Shown here in pieces: positions 46,870-59,800 of a stretch of 64,000 nt of DNA (the stretch's first letter is position 1; every line of letters starts with the position of its first letter). The notes beneath the pieces are model-generated. The model saw nothing but the letters and a program-made list of their open reading frames with translations. It made no database searches and was not told the origin of the DNA. Position numbers and translations under genes: made by a program. The DNA is taken from contig OX415253.1 of the NCBI GenBank assembly GCA_948329865.1, positions 85,496,176-85,560,175 on the forward strand, written 5' to 3'. The DNA is from Linaria vulgaris (taxonomy: Eukaryota; Streptophyta; Magnoliopsida; Lamiales; Plantaginaceae).

Positions 46870-47690
46870 GGCCTCGAATCTTCTGTTCCAATCTCCCTAT
46901 TCCACTATATGTGCCACCAGTAACAATTGGACACGTGACATCTAACCCTCACATGAGATCTACTTGATTACTCCCCTTCTTCTTCTTTCTCACCGAGGAG
47001 GAGAGAGAAAACACAGAAACTGAAAAAATTAAAAAAAAAATCCACTCCCCTCTCTCTCTCCAAGCTCACTGCTCATTCATTTTAAAAAAAACAATACACT
47101 CATTCATTTATTATTTATTAGTTTTCATAATCTCCATCTTCCCCAATGTAGTACTTGAAAATTTAACTGCAATTTAATTTTTCCAAATTAAATTAATTGA
47201 TTATATTCAATTGAGAAACTAAACAAAAAAATAAAAAATCAAATAGCTGAAGTGCACAGAAAGGAAGTGTTAAAATTGTTTCAGAATCTAATTTTTTAAT
47301 TTCAGAATATTTGGATTTAAATTTCATTGCGTCAATGAGATTAAATTGGTAGATAACAAATTAAGTTCTACTGTTTTAGCTAATTTTTTTCCATGAAAAA
47401 AGAAAATGGAATTGACGATGGAAATTAAAATTATTTCCGCCATTCAAGAGTTTTTTATTTCTTTCGTTCTTATCAGTTATCAATTAGCAGTGAGCTTGGA
47501 GAGAGAGAGGGGAGTGGATTTTTTTTTTTAATTTTTTCAGTTTCTGTGTTTTCTCTCTCCTCCTCGGTGAGAAAGAAGAAGAAGGAGAGTAATCAAGTAG
47601 ATCTCATGTGAGGGTTAGATGTCACGTGTCCAATTGTTACTGGTGGCACATATAGTGGAATAGGGAGATTGGAACAGAAGATTCGAGGCC
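46870..47690. mobile_element. Foldback element with 204-bp near-perfect arms
   Basis: The left arm 46870-47073 starts GGCCTCGAATCTTCTGTTCC, and the right arm 47487-47690 is its reverse complement with very few differences. Each arm holds CCCTCTCTCTCTCC and CACATGAGATCTACTTGATTA. The spacer of about 410 bp is AT-rich and non-coding. TTATT abuts both ends (46865-46869 and 47691-47695), a possible short target duplication. A transcript would fold into a 200-bp hairpin. Confidence 0.85.
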
Positions 47691-48268
47691 TTATTTTATC
47701 TCGTTTTTTATTACTACACAGAAGAAATAAAAATTCAGTATATTAATAAAAGCGTGGTGCTCGTGTGGAGAGATTATTAGGTGCAACCGTTGTATATGTA
47801 ACTACTACCAATACACGGTGGGATGGAGTGTTGGGTAATTATGCGTACAATTTAGAAATCTTCTTTTAATCTCAACCATCGGTTAATGCATATAATAATT
47901 TCTCGCTCGTGTGGGATCCCGCCAATACAGTGGCTGCACACAAACATTCACATATTTGCATCCTCTGTATATATTTAAAAAAGTAAATTCCGTTAAGGTC
48001 CCAAATATATAGTGCGTTTTTTACTTTGTCCTTAACGTTTAAAATTTTACCACATGCCCCCTAATGTATTCATAATAATACCTCCTAGTCAACTTTCTGT
48101 TAAAATTGGTCGGAAAAGATAACCTCGCGTGTAATTCACGCGAGGATGAAAAAACAGAACGACCCATAAATCTTTTAAGCAATTCTCCCCTTCCATTTGT
48201 TTTTCGTTATGTTTGAATACTTTTTAGAGGTGCTCACTAGTCGCTAACGTTTGCATGTTTAGTTTTTA

Positions 48269-49224
48269 GGGATAATTACAGCTACACCCCTTGAGGTTTG
48301 GTGTAATTACAAAGACCTCCCCTGAGGTTTGAGTAATTACAATAATCTCCCCTCAATTGTAAGGGATGGTTACAATTACACCCCCTAAGGTTTGGTGTAA
48401 TTACAAAGACCTCCCCTGAGGTTTGAGTAATTACAATGACCTCCCCTCAATTGTAAGGGATGGTTACAATTACACCCCCTGAAGTTTGGTGTAATTACAA
48501 AGACCTCCCCTCAGGTTTCAAATAAATTTTAAATATAATATAAATAACAAAAATACTAAAAAAATTATTAAAAATAATTTTATTTTGCTTTCGGTATTTT
48601 GGAAAAAAAATTTAGTTTTTTTTCTTGATAATTTTTTTTTGTGTATTTTTGACTTATTTTGTTGTTTATTTTTTTAATAATTTTAAAAAATGCTAAAATG
48701 TTTTTTTTTAATAATTTTAACAATTTTTATTTTCTAAATATAAATAAATTTTAAATATAATATAAAATAGATGATTTAATGAAAAAATCAAAAATGTCAT
48801 TTTTTTAAAATTATTAAAAAAATAAACAACAAAATAAGTCAAAAATACACAAAAAAAAAATTATCAAGAAAAAAAAACTAAATTTTTTTTCCAAAATACC
48901 GAAAGCAAAATAAAATTATTTTTAATAATTTTTTTAGTATTTTTTTTATTTATATTATATTTAAAATTTATTTGAAACCTGAGGGGAGGTCTTTGTAATT
49001 ACACCAAACTTCAGGGGGTGTAATTGTAACCATCCCTTACAATTGAGGGGAGGTCATTGTAATTACTCAAACCTCAGGGGAGGTCTTTGTAATTACACCA
49101 AACCTTAGGGGGTGTAATTGTAACCATCCCTTACAATTGAGGGGAGGTCATTGTAATTACTCAAACCTCAGGGGAGGTCTTTGTAATTACACCAAACCTC
49201 AAGGGGTGTAGCTGTAATTATCCC
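48269..49224. mobile_element. MULE-type foldback MITE with long arms and internal tandem repeats
   Basis: A 956-bp element flanked by the identical 9-bp direct repeat TAGTTTTTA at 48260-48268 and 49225-49233. The ends are GGGATAATTACAGCTACACC and its complement. Each arm contains about two and a half copies of a roughly 110-bp unit with ACACCCCCTAAGGTTTGGTG, AATTACAAAGACCTCCCC and CTCAATTGTAAGGGATGGTT, followed by a matching AT-rich stretch. The arms pair over about 420 bp and leave a loop of roughly 110 bp near 48695-48800. No coding capacity. Confidence 0.88.
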
Positions 49225-49233
49225 TAGTTTTTA

Positions 49234-49645
49234 TGCCCCCAACGTTTGGATGCTTTGTATATGTGATGGACAAAATCGTCTTTAGTGTGACATGTGAGAA
49301 TCATGCGACGGAAATTAAAATTGAACATTCCATCCAATTTTAAGAGAAAGTTACACTGGGATATTATGATGACATTGGGGGCCATATTAAAAAATTCTAA
49401 ACGTTAGGAAGCAAAGTAAGAATTTACAAGATAGTTAAAAGAACGCATTTGAAGCCATAGAAATTGTGACTTGTATAGTAGTAGGAGAAAATGCATAAAA
49501 TTCTCTCAGTCGTTTTGAAAACCTACAGATTCCAAAAATGAACTAAACACAAAGCAAATACAATCTCTTGTTCCACAACAAGTATACAGCATAGTATCCT
49601 TTCAAACAGTCACATTTATGAATAGAACAACAAAGTAGAAACATT
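49234..49645. other. Intergenic, 3' flank of the double bond reductase
   Basis: AT-rich, including the probable reductase 3' UTR. Nothing else recognised. Confidence 0.45.
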
Positions 49646-52181
49646 TTATTCCTTTGCTACACAAATAACCTGCTTCCCTACATTTTTTCCAGTAAAGAGC
49701 CCAGCAAATGCAGAAGGGCCACTTTCCAATCCCTCATTCATGTCTTCTAAATATGTTATTTTACCTTCCTTGTACAAACCAATAACATCCTCAAGAAACT
49801 TTTGGAATAAATGCAAATAATCACTCTGCAAGAATCCCTCCATTCTTATGCGCTTTGTTATAAGATTGAACAAGTTTTTAATCCCTTCTGGATTAATGGT
49901 GTTCTGAGAAACCACCCCACAAACAGCGATTCGGCCATGAACCCTCATGTTGTTGAGTGCCGCGTCGAGCATGGCTCCACCGACATTGTCAAAGTATATG
50001 TCAATGCCTTGCGGGAAGTATCTGTTCGTTGTAAAACACAATGTACGTTGTAAAGTTTGTTAATATTAAAGAAGCTATCAACATATAATTCTCGGATAAG
50101 GTAGTGCATATGAGATGTAGACGGGTATACAGAGAATCAAAACCAGGAAGCAACCAAAAAAAACTGCACTTGTACAGATTTTATCTAACACAGAAAGTTC
50201 CAAATTTTGTTTGGTATTTGAACTAACCTTTTAAGAGCAGCATCAAGATCTGGTTCTTCTTTATAGTTAAAAGCCTCATCAAATCCAAGCTTGTTCTTCA
50301 GAAGATCAACCTTAAAATCACAACAATTTCAATACTTGCAAGAAAACACTAAACTCATGCATAAAGCAATGTTAAATTCATCAGAAAAATACAAACTTTG
50401 TGGCTGGTCCCTGCACTCCCAACAACATAGCATCCATGTAACTTAGCAAGTTGGCCAACAAGCTGTCCAACTGCTCCAGACGCAGCGGATACAAACACAT
50501 ATTCGCCTTTCTTAGGAGCACAAACCTCGTAGAATCCAGCATACGCCGTAAACCCCGGCATGCCTGTATAAAATCTTGGTTTTAACATTATTATAACCAT
50601 ACAAATAGCAGGATTAATCTTTCAGTATTTAAAGTAAGCATAACATTCAAATAACCTAAACAAACATGTCGTAAATTGAGGCAGGGGAAAAACTCTTCTA
50701 GAGTCGTATTTGATCGAGTAGGCGTTTAAGTTACAAGACTAGAAATCATCTACCTTTTCATATGTCTAATTTAATCAATAGAACTTACGTACCAAGAAGG
50801 CCGATATAGTACGATAGTGGCATGCCATTGGGCTGAACTTTTCGCAATTGCTCGGTTCTGCATATTAAGGTGTATTCTTCCCAGCCAGTGAACCCAGAGA
50901 TTATGTCGCCTGGTTTGAAGTTTGGGTTATCAGAGTCGATAACCTTAGACACACCAAATCCTTCAATCACCTTTTCCATATAAATTCAGTGGTTTAAGTA
51001 TCAAACAACGAGAAAATACAAAATTTGAGGTTAGATATATTGTTTGCTGAGATTCTTTTTTATGTGTAAAATGTCCCTCTACAAGAAAAGTACACGTAAG
51101 AAGAAGAAAAGGAAGAATTACTGTGTAAGTAATTAACTTTAAACGTTGTAATTGTAGAGAATTAGTATTAATTATAGGTATAAACTTTTAAAAACTCCTT
51201 TTTTTTTTACCATAGTTAGCATTTTGCTAGATATATTGCTTGTTGAGATTCTTTTTTATGTGTAAAATGTACCTTTACATGAAAAGTGCACAGAAGAATT
51301 AATGTGTAAGTAATTAACTGTAAACGTTGTAATTATAGAGAATTAGTTGCCTACTTATAGGTATAAACTTTTAAAAACTCCTTTTTTATCATAGTTAGTA
51401 TTAATTCTATAGTTAGCATTATGTAATTAGCCTTTTGCTAGATATGTTGCTTGCTGAGATTTTTTTTTATGTGTAAAATGTCCTACTAGAAAAGTGCATA
51501 TAAGAAGAAGAAGAATAATTAATGTGCAAGTAATTAACTGTAAACGTTGTAATTATAGAGAATTAGTTGCCTAATTATAGGTATAAACTTATAAAAACTC
51601 CTTTTTTTTTACCATAGTTAGTATTAATTCTATAGTTAGCATTTTGTAATTAGCATTTTGATAGATATATCGCTTGCTGAGATTCTTTTTTATGTGTATA
51701 ATGTCCCTCTACAAGAAAAGTACACATAAGAAGAAAAAAGTACACATAAGAAGAAAAGGAAGAATTACTGTGTAAGTAATTAACTTTAAACGTTGTAATT
51801 GTAGAGAATTACAACAAACATGGATAACAAACATTGTACAACTAGTGACAACACAAAATCAAAGCTGAGGTACTAACACTTCAATTTATAGTACTAAACT
51901 AGCACAAAAAATTATCATATCATGATGAAACTAAGAAACAGCAAACTTACAGAACCAGGGACAAAAGGTGGAATGTAAGAGTCATGAAAATCACGCATTC
52001 TTCCACGCATGTATGGATCACAAGAGAGGTACAAATTCTTCACCAAAAATGCACCTGACCCTTTTGGAACCTCCAGTTTAATCTTTTCACCCAACTTTAA
52101 CTCCAAGTCTGTTTCTTCTGGATTTCCTTCTACTACATATCCTTTGAATATGATTTGCTTGTTTTCTACTGTTTTCACCAT
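49646..52181 (-). CDS. NADPH-dependent 2-alkenal (double bond) reductase, MDR superfamily
   Basis: Five exons from right to left: 52181-51951, 50970-50793, 50563-50397, 50310-50228 and 50021-49646. The sum is 1035 nt, 344 aa, in frame, the usual length. The ATG giving MVKTVENKQIIFKGY is used; upstream in-frame there is only TTG after a stop. Seen: the GroES-like part with LYLSCDPYMRGRMRD, GFTGWEEYTL and GMPGFTAYAGFYEVCAP. The Rossmann dinucleotide site SAASGAVGQLVGQLAKLHGC follows, then GIDIYFDNVGGAMLDAALNN and GRIAVCGVVSQ. The zinc-ligand cysteines of alcohol dehydrogenases are absent, as usual for this zinc-independent clade. Known: reduces the C=C bond of alpha,beta-unsaturated aldehydes and ketones, detoxifying lipid-peroxide products or acting in phenylpropanoid and terpenoid metabolism. 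Substrate here is unknown. Arabidopsis AT1G65560 is the recalled counterpart. Confidence 0.92.
51032..51815. repeat. Four tandem copies of a 200-220-bp unit in intron 1 of the reductase
   Basis: Copies start at about 51032, 51228, 51439 and 51662. Each begins TAGATATATTGCTTGCTGAG and contains TTTTATGTGTAAAATGT, AAGTAATTAACT and AAACGTTGTAATTATAGAGA. The copies differ by small indels and substitutions, and the fourth holds an internal duplication of ACACATAAGAAGAAAA. They account for most of the intron. Confidence 0.88.
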
Positions 52182-53848
52182 TGAATTGATGAATCCCACT
52201 TCACTTTCCAAGCTTCAAAATCCCAAATAAATTTATAATTTGTTTGTATGGAATGGCAGTATTGTATTTTATTGTTTATACGTGAGAAGAGGAGACTTTA
52301 AAGTTTTTAAGTAATATAAACTGGTTAGGTGGCTAACTAACTCGCTCTGGCCATATTTCTCAAATAAAATGGTACAGCATTGAAGTACTACCACAAGATC
52401 TACTTACCACACTTTTGACTTTTATGGGATTTTTTAAATTCTCTCTATCTATCTGAAATGTTTTGAAGGCAAAATCAAAATAAATCTATTACACAACTTT
52501 AAATGTAGATGCAAAAATAGTCGCTACTTATTGAATTAGTCGTTTATCTCTACTTGTTGGCAGTAACATATTTTTCTCAACTCTACTTCTTAATCTATCT
52601 CTGGCAATTTTTATAGTCATCAAACAAGCTAAATGACATGAATATATCACACTATCTTCAAGTGTTGTGTTTACTTTTTACTTTAAAAAAAATTGAGAAA
52701 GATAAATAAGATGATCAATCCTTAATTGCTACCAATTCATTATAGTAAATTAAGAACTAAAATTTATTTGACCATAAATCATAAATGTAAATAACCTTTT
52801 ACCGTCATTAAGTTCTCAAACAATATTTTAATAGAGTAGTACTTTTATAGTAAATAATATTTGAATTGTTCACAATTTAATATCTCCAAAATACGAATGT
52901 ATTGCTAACATATAGACACTGAGGAGTATTGACCTACATTTTTTTTGATGAAAGTATTGACCTACATTTACTATCGTATGTCTAACAGATACATAAACGC
53001 TGGTGAGTTCGGAAGTATAAAGCTTAATATATAATTATACAAATTATTCGAGAGTTGTTTATTCTCAAATCTAAGAGGGGTAAGAGCTTATCTACACCAA
53101 TTTAAATAGGTTCCCAAGAGATTCGGGCAAAAAAAATTACAGTTAAAACTAAAAAGACGACACCAAATCTGGGACACTAAATAATAAAATTCTGGGACTT
53201 TATTTAAATGTCATGGTGAGACATTCCACATGTAAAGAAGCCAAGTCATTTGACAACCCACAAGTTTCTAAATTTCTAGAAATAATGTAAGCAGAAAACT
53301 GGAAACAAATAAATCTTGTGAGCATATTACAATATCAACCAAAACCTGCTAATCTCCAACACTGCACTTTCACTCACACAACTCACGATAGTAAGTTGAA
53401 AACAGTGTTCTCAGAACACAATCCATGGGTGGGGGTGGAGGGTAGGACTGAGGACTAGGGTACAATCAACTACAAGGGAAGAGAAAACTAAAACACTTCA
53501 TCTTCCCCAGTTATTAACTATCAATAAGAATACTATACAAGTTTAAAATCCCCCAAAGACTTCTAATTTACAAACAAGGAAAACAATCTTAAGATATTAA
53601 TGAAGAAAAATTCTCTCTTGCTAAGAGAGTTTAAGCCTCAGTACTGAAGCCATCGAGTAAACTGCCACGGAAGATGCCGTCACCTGAGTTGCTCCCAATT
53701 CTATTTACACTTTACTCCAACAAATCACGTTTCAAAAAGTGGGTCCTATGAACAAAGCATGGTGCGAATTCAGATACTAAGAACTTCAAGGAATTTTTGA
53801 TTAACGTAACAGTCAGTAATCAGACAGAGGGGCTTCATAAATCCTGCA
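52182..53848. other. Intergenic: reductase promoter and FRA3 3' flank
   Basis: AT-rich. The left part is upstream of the reductase; the right part, from about 53.4 kb, is probably FRA3 3' UTR. A short direct duplication of ATTGACCTACATTT occurs at 52928 and 52963. No gene found. Confidence 0.5.
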
Positions 53849-56800
53849 TCATGGAGTATGCAGATTCCGCAAGAGGTCAACCACTTCACAGGAACCGCTA
53901 AGCTTTTGAAAATCAGAGCGATGAAGGAGATTTGCTGAGACAGGGTTAGTGTTGATGTCTTTGAGATTCATAGGCGTAAGCTTGCCTGTAATGCTGTAGC
54001 GTACACGTATATGGTGGCACTTGCTTTCTGTTGTGCAGTTTCCTCGCACTCTTAAAGCTAGCATAACTTCCTTGTCCCTAGCATCTTCGCACCAGAAGTT
54101 TCGTGGGACGCCATCGACAAACTCTTCTAATGTTTGGTATTCTTCATGCCGGATTGAAATTTCGGTAATATGGTCTGCTTTTATGATCCCAGAAGCAGGT
54201 TCGACCTGTTTAGATTTGACACCAACTTAAGATATGCTTCATCAAAGCAGAATTATAGCACAAATTTGACTCAAATACATCATGATTTCTTGGGTCACGT
54301 ATGTCTTTGTGGATGATCGGAATATATATGGAAGTCCAGAAGTTTGGAATGAGACATTACACATGTTAGGATCTGATTCAATTACTCCAAACGAGGGCTA
54401 ATGTTTCAATGGACGCTGAGAGGTAGAGGCTTATGTTAGCCTCGGCAACAATAATCACCAGTTTCAAAACAATCGATGCGGGTACTTAATCATAGTTTTA
54501 TTTCGAAATATTACGAAACTACAAATTAAAATCAAAAGAATTTTACTACTTAAAAGGAAAGTTACAAAAAAAAAAAGAAAAAAAAAGAAAAGAAACATTG
54601 CAAGAAGAAAGTAGCATGGCGAAAAATTAAATAAAATGTCACCTGAAGCCACTGAGGAAAGCCGAAACAACCCCTTGGACGATGATCAGATGCTTGTCCA
54701 TCCTCCTTGATGGTAGATAGACCTTCACAACTTATTTCAAAGAGAGCTCTGTCTTTCTTGCATTTATTTGTGATCCTCAATATGGATGTGTCCTGGTTCT
54801 GAAGGATGATGTTGTTTGTACTGACAATTACTTCAGGAACTCTAGATAATTCTCCTAGCAAACGTTTGATTTTGTCATTTGATCGGATGATTTCTCCAAA
54901 TTCTTGTCTTCTTACTGACTCGTCTACTCGCGCTACCTCAACGCTAAATATGCAACGGACCGGTTTATGATCACTATCAGTTACATCCATACAAGCGTCA
55001 TACCTGTCAAAGAAGTTTTAGCCTAAAAAAGAGAAGAAAAAAGCATATCTGAACCTCCAAAAACTATGAGGCGCCAGAAGAAAGAAAATAAAAGATAGAA
55101 TACTGCAAGCCACTGGGAAACAGGTTCATGTCGCAAGAAGGAAAAAGAAGGGGGAAGGGGGGGGGGGGGCGGGAATTTCACAGGCACAAAAGGTGGTAAT
55201 GGCTGAAGCCAACTATTCAGGAACCCCTGAAATAAGCAGGGGTAGAGGTATGTTAAGTGAAATGAGTAATAATGTGTTTTTTCTGGTCCACCTGGTCATT
55301 GAAATGCTCACTCATAGTAGAACACGATCACTTTGCAGCATAAACGGTAAGGGATGAAACTTAAATCCAAAAAGTTCATTCATTTTCAGACATAAATAAT
55401 AACCCTTGGTGCAACAGTCAAAATTCTACTTTTCACCTTACCTACATTTTAATCATCAACTGTCTCAATATTCATCCAAGCGTTAGAAGGAAAAAGGAAA
55501 AAGCATTCACATATTGACAACCAATAACTCAAATATTTCGCGTTTGGATGCAGCTCAGATTCATTGGAAGCTGGATAAATACATTTGTTTGCAAATTAGA
55601 AGTCCAATTAAATAGATAGACATTGTTGAGACTATGAGTGTAACCTGAACTCTTTAGACCAAAAAGAAAGCTAGGAACACCCATTACCAAATAACTTACT
55701 GTAATGCTTTCAAGAAAATAGAATTAACTTACTGTAATGTTGAAGAGACCACAGGGCAGTTTAAGCTGCAGGTAGATACTGAAGCAGAACGACTATCACG
55801 ATACAAAATTCTGTCACACCAAGCCGGTATGCGTTTCTTCTCTCCAGAATCATATCCTGCAAAGGAAAATAAAACTCAAATGAGATCTCTAAATAGAAAA
55901 AGAAACAAAATGGTTTCGGATCCCACCATGGAAATTGAAAGACACTGGAGATATCAGTTGATGTCAAAAGTGAGAATCAAATTAGGACACCAACTTGTAT
56001 AGGAACATCGTTTCTTACAGTTCAAGGAGCTCTATCATTACCTGCCAAACCAGGTTGGTGCTTTTCAAATTTGTACGTTGGCGGAAACCTAATAACAGCT
56101 TCGCGCAGCCCTTGGAAGACATTTCCAGCTTTCATTTCTGTTTGCAACTGATCCATCTCTCGAAGCCAGTCAAAGCTTCTTTGAGAGATCAAATCCCTTG
56201 CTTCATCATATGATATACCATCGAGTCGATAGTTGAAGTCCCCGAGAAACACAACCATGTCGGCCTCGGACAGCTCAGGTATACCATCCACATTGTTAAC
56301 ACCAGTAGCCTGTACAAGCATCATTTTACATATTTTCTAACAACTCAAATTCAACCAAGGGCTTCCCCACGAAGAAAATTTTCAAAATAAAATTATGAAG
56401 CTTCGTAAAAGAAGTATAAAGTAGTCTATACACTTACATTTGTGGAGCGAAGCATGTGAATTGCAGATGAGACACCAGCTGCAAAAGAAAGCACCAAACC
56501 GCAAGAGCAAATCATAAACAAGCAGTAAAGAACACAGCAAGCCAGAAAGGAACATACGAAGAAAAATTGCACCATACCAGCAGCAGCATTGAGAAGATTG
56601 GATGGCCGACTGAAGATCATTGTTCGATATACATGATCGAAATCAGCATTGCGACGATTAACAGCGTCTAAGTGCGCGGCAAAGTGACAATTAACAAAGC
56701 ACATAACTCGACCGTACACTCGCATCCTCAGCCCAACAGCTCCCTGCCAAATTATTAATAACAATATTGAATAAAGGATGCAGTAATTAATAAAAGAAGT

Positions 56801-59800
56801 CTTTCAAAATAATTATAAGCATAGACATGTTACTTCAAGAATATGCAAGTATCATTCCAGATATTGTAAACATCTCTACTGTACGTGAAGGTCAAGCAAA
56901 TTTAAGTACTATCCATGCAAGTAGGAATTACTCAGGTACAACAAGAAGACATTGGTGCACTGAGGTTCTTCCCTTAACATCAACATCTAGGAAAGGAGAC
57001 ACAATTTATGAGCTAATAACTCAGAAATCTAGATGCATGACAAAAAAATATAATAAACTACCAATTAACGATTTCCCATAGCATTGAACCATAAAAACAA
57101 TTCGGTGTTTAAGAAGTTTCTGTGTAAATAAACTGCTATCAGTAAACAGATATTTTACAAACTACTATCAGTAAACAGATATGGGTACATATTATACCTT
57201 GTTTCCAATTGCTCGCCCCAGCCCACAAGGAACTGCTGCAACATCAACATCACCAACATGACTGCGAATGATGTTTCTGACCCTGAGACACAATTTTCCA
57301 CTTAAAGATGATTTTTTTAATTTCAAAGACGTAGAAAAAGTTGGCACATTTATGGCGTGGAATGGGGCAGAACAACCATGTACTGACAAGAAACATTTCA
57401 TGCATCTTTTCTATTTAGCAACTGGATTTCCATGAATAAATTGTTCATTAGAAACTTCAAGACTTTAGTAACTACGATTGGCACAAGTACTATTATAACA
57501 CTAACCACACAGAAATAAGCAAGCCTGCCAACTGCCTGGATCCCACACTTGAAAAGGTAGAACCCTCGTCCAATGTCTTTCCAATCACATCTAGCCACCA
57601 TTGTCCAGCAGAACTACCCTCAAGGCCCATCTGCAAGTAACCGAAGAGTCAGTACTTTTAGAACTAAGAAAAATAACAGTGTGATGCCCCAGAAGGAAAA
57701 ATGAGATAATAGCAGCTTCAAACAGGTTCACAAATTCAAAAAATAACACTTACATGAAGCTATATACTTTTTAAGTTTTGGGTTTTTTCGGTCTACCATT
57801 TTGTAACTGTGAAGAATGCAAGTGGATTAATGTATATTTTTTTATTTTTTTTGATGGGAGGATTAATGTGAGTTTGCATATCATTACGTATATACAAGAG
57901 CATTTTATGAGTCAACTTCTTTTCATCTCACTCTTGGGGTTATGTTAAGGTAAACTGATTAGTTCTCATCATCCCAGAAGAGTTGTTTATAATGTGAATG
58001 GTCCAGAAGAATTGGACTACTGAAACTTATGAAAAATGCAAAGTTACCTAAAGAAGCTTGAAAATAAATAAGGTCGACTATCCAGGTTGATGGTTAATTG
58101 AAATGGCTACAGAAGTCAAATTCTTATATGTTCCTAGGTTTACTGGTTCATTTAATGAATTTCAAATGAAACATGAGATGTCGGTTGTCTCTACGTTGGT
58201 GAAATGCAATCGGATTACTTCAAACCCAGAAATCCCTCCAGGAACAGCAACAAAACTTGACCCGTGGACTGATCAAACAGGATTTTCTGGACTGAATCCC
58301 AACTTTCTAAAGGTGGCATCTGGTTTCAGAATTGATCGACTGACTGGTATCCAACTGTGTTTGTCAGAATGGTTCCACTAATGGGTCCAACTAAAACAAC
58401 ATGCTGGTGCTAATTAAATTCATACGGATGTCAGATCAACGGTAGACGTCTCAAACCAGTTTATCATACAACAATAAGTGTGTATTTTAAAAGTAAGGAG
58501 ACCTCGTCTAGCAGCTCAAATTCCCCTTAATTTTAACCCTTTCACCTCTGTGAGCAATTCCCAGTTCCCTAATCATCTACTCCTCTTCCCTTCTTGACGT
58601 CCCCCCCCCCCACCCTCTTCCAGCTCAGAGTCCCAACCCACAACATCCCTTCTTCCCTTCTGGGAAGGAAATGATTAAGATTCAATCTAGCCCATGCAAC
58701 CCCCAATTCACGACCAAAGTGGAAAATAAGATTTTTCGCAAAAGAAAAAAGCCCAAGGCCATAGGGAAAACAAACTAAGATAAAAGAAGAGGAAAGAGTT
58801 TTCATACAGTTTCTTTAGCAGCAGACACAGCAAGAAACCCAGCACCCATTTCCACCTCCTGCAACCCAACGACAATTATGTCAATGTCAGCGGCAGCAGA
58901 GCCCAACCATGATATAAGGGAATCAGGAGATGATCTTCCTTGCGCAACATTCCATGTACCAGCCAGTATTTTCACATTTTCCAGCCTTGTATATAAAAAA
59001 TCCTTTGCAGACAACTCTGAACGAAATAAATTATCTAGTGGCCCAGGAGAAGTAATGTTCCATCCACGGATACCACCATGATTAGCTAAGGAAAACACAT
59101 AACCAGTCCCAATCGTTAAATCTATAACTGGGCTACTGTGAGCTACCCACTCCCCGAGCAGATCACCATTAAGATCCAAAACCTGCAGAGTGCCACTCAT
59201 ATAACCAACCCATATGCGTGATCCAATTGTACAAAGGCTCTGAATAGCAGAAGCATGGTGCTGGAGCTCACGCAACCGATTACCATTTCCATCCCATTGT
59301 AAAAGTACCCCATTTGAACATCCAGTCCAAATCATACCATCTACTGTTCCAACCAATGCCTCAGTCCGTCGATTATCATCTCCAAAGGCACCTTTTGCAG
59401 CGACCCTGCGTACAGCATCTGCTGCTCCCAAAATAGCATTACGAGAACGCTGAAAGAAATTAAATGGATTTTGAGTTTTTTCCTTTGAAGCGGATGCAGC
59501 CCTCATCCTCATCTCGTCCTCCATTACAGAATCAGGTAACATGTTTTCAACCTGACCATCAATGTTGAATACTTTCAACAATTCTCTGCTTCGAGCATCC
59601 CTGTGTAATGGATAAAGTTTAAACTCAATAAAAAGATGGTGGAGTTGTAAAAAACATTGAGTAGTATGAGTGATTTAACTGAGACCAACAAAGAATACTA
59701 CTAACTGTCATGTCCTTGAAACCACACTGTTCGACTTCTGCGACTTTTTGCATTATACACAGTTGCAACATAGGTGTCACTAAAATCGATAACACTCTAC

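Noticed and set aside
52182..52211. Longer N-terminus MESEVGFINS for the double bond reductase
   Set aside because: It begins with TTG just after an in-frame stop. The ATG at 52181 gives the family's normal N-terminus.
55158..55170. Poly-G run in a FRA3 intron
   Set aside because: Homopolymer with no other signal; may be partly sequencing noise.
59701..59790. Open stretch on the minus strand reading DTYVATVYNAK and TVWFQGHD, with splice-like edges, as an extra FRA3 exon
   Set aside because: Joining 60205 directly to 59600 keeps the frame and gives VWDARSRELLKVFN, as expected for FRA3. Including this stretch leads to a stop.
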